Assembly (NCBI GenBank): GCA_026982025.1
Contig: JALSHX010000273.1
Span: forward strand, 1 to 7,934
From: Aquificaceae bacterium
GTDB taxonomy: Bacteria > Aquificota > Aquificia > Aquificales > Aquificaceae
Direction: 5' to 3'
Length of the DNA: 7,934 nt
Notes under the pieces: generated by a model
What the model was told of the DNA's origin: nothing
The model's input: only the letters and a program-made list of their open reading frames with translations
The model's database searches: none
Shown here: positions 6,371 to 7,934 of the stretch, piece after piece
Layout: every line of letters begins with the position of its first letter
Numbering within the stretch: the stretch's first letter is position 1
Program-made: the position numbers and the translations under genes

Positions 6371-6637
6371 CTATTCCTCACCTTCATAACCGAGGAGTCC
6401 CTCAAGGAAGTCTTTAATTTCCTTACCTGCCTTTTTTAGTGCATCTCCCGTTTCACAGTAGGCTTTATTTGCCGAACACCTTATTTTGCAACCGTCCTGT
6501 TTTTTCGTATTGGTGGGATACTTCTCCACGCAGTTGTACTCGCACTTCTTGAATTCAATCTCACACTTGTCAAGCTTTCTTATATCCTCACCAGCGTAGG
6601 AAAGGGTAAGCAGGGCTAACAGTAAAACCGCCATCAT
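6371..6637 (-). CDS. Small secreted protein with mirror-symmetric cysteines (twin CX3C)
   Basis: An 88-residue precursor with a signal peptide (MMAVLLLALLTLSYA, likely cleavage before Gly16), giving a mature periplasmic protein of about 73 residues. Its six cysteines at 25, 32, 36, 50, 54 and 61 have the spacing C-x6-C-x3-C-x13-C-x3-C-x6-C, which reads the same in both directions. The twin CX3C arrangement suggests a helical hairpin held by disulfides, a geometry known from small mitochondrial Tim and CHCH-type proteins, though no homology is claimed. The rest is rich in Lys and Glu, with a C-terminal helix. I do not recognise a family. The start overlaps the stop of the upstream LytM-type lipoprotein as ATGA, so the two periplasmic products are probably made together and may act together. 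Confidence 0.8.
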   Translation of the reverse strand: MMAVLLLALLTLSYAGEDIRKLDKCEIEFKKCEYNCVEKYPTNTKKQDGCKIRCSANKAYCETGDALKKAGKEIKDFLEGLLGYEGEE

Positions 6638-7062
6638 CTCAATAATGGTTTTACTGGCTTTCCTGAAGAATCCCGCAGTTCAAAGTGTATCCCGCAGTTA
6701 CCTTTACTTTTCCCCACCTTGCCGAGGACTTGACGGGCTCTGACCTTTTCTCCCTGGTTAACCCACGGCTTTCCAACCTTCCCGTAAACGGCCACATATC
6801 CGTCCATCTGCTCTACGATGATAACCCATCCGTAGTTGTTGACATCCTTTCCGCTGTAGGCGACCTTTCCCTCTTCAACGGACCTGAAAAATTCTCCGCA
6901 CCTCGTTTGTATGTAAAAACCTCTTTCGTCTTCTTTGAGGTTTCCCTTCACGGGTGCATAGTAAACGGGTTTCTGAAGGGGCTTTTCTGTGACCACCTTA
7001 GCCTGCTGATAGGCACAGCCACCCACAAGCACCATACAGGAAATGAAAATGGCAATCTTCAT
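6634..7062 (-). CDS. Degenerate LytM/M23-type lipoprotein (NlpD/EnvC-like)
   Basis: A 142-residue predicted lipoprotein: a short signal with lipobox VGGC (lipid Cys16), a linker of about 25 residues, then a LytM/M23 domain from about 36 to the end. The fold is recognised from EEGKVAYSGKDVNNYGWVII (63-82), YVAVYGKVGKPWVNQGEKV (89-107), VLGKVGKS (112-119) and the GIHFELRD strand (124-131). Active M23 endopeptidases need His and Asp in the HxGxD block, a His in the YxH block and HxH near the end. Here these positions are Glu46, Tyr50, Lys95 and Gly124, with only His126 kept, so it is probably not catalytic. Such LytM proteins (E. coli NlpD, EnvC) activate cell-wall amidases during division. No LysM domain or coiled coil is present. 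Cys55 and Cys123 could form a disulfide. The start overlaps the dcd stop as ATGA. Confidence 0.85.
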   Translation of the reverse strand: MKIAIFISCMVLVGGCAYQQAKVVTEKPLQKPVYYAPVKGNLKEDERGFYIQTRCGEFFRSVEEGKVAYSGKDVNNYGWVIIVEQMDGYVAVYGKVGKPWVNQGEKVRARQVLGKVGKSKGNCGIHFELRDSSGKPVKPLLR

Positions 7063-7595
7063 GGCAGATCACCGTCCATGTGGATTTTGGATGGAGTAAC
7101 TCCTCTCTGACCCATGTACTTTCCTGCGTAAACCCTTTCCGGCTCACGGTCAAGGGAAGCGAAAACCAGCTGACATATCCTCATTCCCGGATAGAGCCTG
7201 ATTGGAACGCTGTTTGCGTTGTAAAGTTCAAGGGTAATCTGACCTTCAAAGCCTGCATCCACCCAACCTGCATTTTCTATAAATAGACCCAGCCTCCCCA
7301 GAGAGGACCTGCCTTCAACGAAGGCTGTTATGTTTGCAGGCAGTCGTATGTACTCAACGGTAGTAGCCAGGAGAAACTCCTTGGGAAGAATGTCAATGAA
7401 TTCCTCAACCTGCAAAACCTTTATCCCGTTTATTCCTTTTCTAACATCAATAGGGTCTCTCCCTTCGTATCTTCCGAATTCCCTTCCGAGCCTGAGGTCC
7501 ACTGAACTGCACTGAATCTGGTCCTCTGTTAAGGGGTCAATTTCAAGCCTGCCTTCCCTGATCAATTCTCTTATCTTTGAGTCGCTCAGTATCAT
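7059..7595 (-). CDS. dcd: dCTP deaminase
   Basis: A 178-residue cytoplasmic enzyme that deaminates dCTP to dUTP on the route to dTMP. Family blocks are clear: MILSDSKIRELI at the start, SSVDLRLG (30-37), EGRSSLGRLGL (94-104), ENAGWVDAGFEG (107-118), and TLELYN (121-126) with the catalytic Glu123, then PGMRICQLVF (136-145). The segment AGWVDAGFEG is closer to the archaeal bifunctional deaminase/dUTPase (TAGWIDAGF, as I recall it for M. jannaschii) than to the E. coli form (TAHRIDPGW). It may therefore also hydrolyse dUTP to dUMP, but I cannot settle this by eye. It heads a five-gene operon joined downstream by an ATGA overlap. The start has no Shine-Dalgarno sequence. A TATAAT lies eleven bases upstream inside a palindrome shared with the divergent gene. 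Confidence 0.95.
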   Translation of the reverse strand: MILSDSKIRELIREGRLEIDPLTEDQIQCSSVDLRLGREFGRYEGRDPIDVRKGINGIKVLQVEEFIDILPKEFLLATTVEYIRLPANITAFVEGRSSLGRLGLFIENAGWVDAGFEGQITLELYNANSVPIRLYPGMRICQLVFASLDREPERVYAGKYMGQRGVTPSKIHMDGDLP

Positions 7596-7606
7596 ATCTT
7601 TATAAA
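7577..7606 (+). promoter_or_regulatory. Candidate promoter of the Bax-like gene
   Basis: TTGAGT (7577-7582) and TATAAA (7601-7606) are separated by 18 bases, a plausible sigma-70-type pair, with the -10 eleven bases before ATG 7618. The -35 lies inside the beginning of dcd. It overlaps the divergent dcd -10. Confidence 0.4.
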
Positions 7607-7615
7607 ATTATAAAG
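7598..7615. promoter_or_regulatory. 18-bp palindrome filling the dcd/bax-like intergenic gap
   Basis: CTTTATAA-AA-TTATAAAG is a perfect 8-bp inverted repeat with a two-base centre, occupying 18 of the 22 intergenic bases. It contains -10-like hexamers on both strands (plus TATAAA 7601-7606, minus TATAAT 7612-7607). It could simply be a symmetric double promoter or also an operator for a dimeric regulator. Confidence 0.55.
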
Positions 7616-7617
7616 GC

Positions 7618-7934
7618 ATGAGTTTCAGGGTTTTCGGTTTGCTGATAATCCTTCTCTTTTCCCTGCTTACATTCAGGGTGGTTCAGAATAATCTCGGGGA
7701 GATCTCAATTAAAGAAAATATTTCAAGGAGCGTGCCCCTGATAGAAAGGCTCCCCGTTAGAGTACTAACCCTTGAGGCGGTAACCCCTGAGGACGTAGTT
7801 CCGGTAAAATGTGAGGGCGTTCCTCCTATAACCTATTCTAAGGTTCCTTCTCTTGAAAGCCTTGATCCCGCCGAGAGAAAGAGAAAGTTTATAGACCTGA
7901 TCCTTCCCTCAATTTTGCTGGCAAACCTTGAGGT
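7618..7934 (+). CDS. Probable Bax-type glucosaminidase, N-terminal part (runs off right edge)
   Basis: The first 105 codons of a plus-strand gene open to the window end. Residues 6-22 (FGLLIILLFSLLTFRVV) form a signal anchor or uncleaved signal peptide, so the rest would face the periplasm. A linker rich in Val, Pro and Glu follows (about 25-80). Then SLDPAERKRKFIDLILPSIL (81-100) and LANLE match the conserved segment, roughly ERKxxFxxLLLPxILxxNEE, that precedes the glucosaminidase domain in Bax proteins (COG2992). Members are predicted to cut glycan strands of peptidoglycan. The catalytic domain is outside the window, so the call rests on this one segment. The ATG is preceded by AAAGG only one base away, which is a poor ribosome binding site. 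The gene is divergent from dcd across the 22-base palindromic gap. Confidence 0.65.
   Translation, partial: MSFRVFGLLIILLFSLLTFRVVQNNLGEISIKENISRSVPLIERLPVRVLTLEAVTPEDVVPVKCEGVPPITYSKVPSLESLDPAERKRKFIDLILPSILLANLE

Noticed and set aside
6685..7110. Plus-strand open frame of 141 codons
   Set aside because: It lies antisense to the LytM lipoprotein and the end of dcd, both well supported by motifs, and has no recognisable domain or ribosome binding site.
7598..7615. Palindrome as an intrinsic terminator
   Set aside because: The stem is entirely A/T except for the outermost pair, the loop is two bases and it sits between two start codons, not after a gene end.

Overview
The window is a compact, protein-coding stretch of a bacterial chromosome, most likely from a thermophilic member of the Aquificales (an Aquifex, Hydrogenobacter or Hydrogenivirga relative). 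The reasons are strong use of AGG/AGA arginine codons, Lys/Glu-rich proteins, a TadA that closely follows my memory of the Aquifex aeolicus enzyme, and almost no intergenic DNA. The genus assignment is inference. I see no tRNA, rRNA, CRISPR array, insertion sequence or clear hairpin terminator. There are fourteen genes (two cut by the window edges) and no gene-free stretch longer than about 31 bases.

Layout. On the left, the minus strand carries the start of metG (methionyl-tRNA synthetase). Upstream of it is an AT-rich gene for a predicted exported lipoprotein alpha/beta hydrolase, which looks acquired. A plus-strand orphan gene (1403-1909) meets a minus-strand pair, an unrecognised protein followed by rlpA, end to end with no bases between the stop codons. 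In the middle, a plus-strand operon encodes a large MscS-type mechanosensitive channel, the tRNA adenosine deaminase TadA and a DUF503/YlxP protein, with overlapping reading frames. It runs head-on into a five-gene minus-strand operon reading dcd, a degenerate LytM/M23 lipoprotein, a small secreted six-cysteine protein, a zinc-ribbon-like protein and a YkuK-family RNase H-like protein. Most junctions there are ATGA or TGATG overlaps. On the right edge, divergent from dcd, is the N-terminal part of a probable Bax-type glucosaminidase.

Themes. Housekeeping genes for translation and nucleotides (metG, tadA, dcd, ylxP-like) are interleaved with envelope genes (rlpA, LytM lipoprotein, Bax-like, MscS channel, six-cysteine periplasmic protein). 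Three envelope points stand out. RlpA carries Ser where the family has a catalytic His. The LytM lipoprotein lacks most metal and catalytic residues, as amidase activators of the NlpD/EnvC kind do. The neighbouring small protein has a mirror-symmetric cysteine spacing.

Regulation. All three divergent gene pairs have 12-31 bp between start codons, with overlapping -10-like hexamers on the two strands. Several genes lacking a ribosome binding site have a -10-like hexamer only 6-11 bases before the start codon, suggesting very short or absent 5' leaders. The dcd/bax-like gap is an almost complete 18-bp palindrome.
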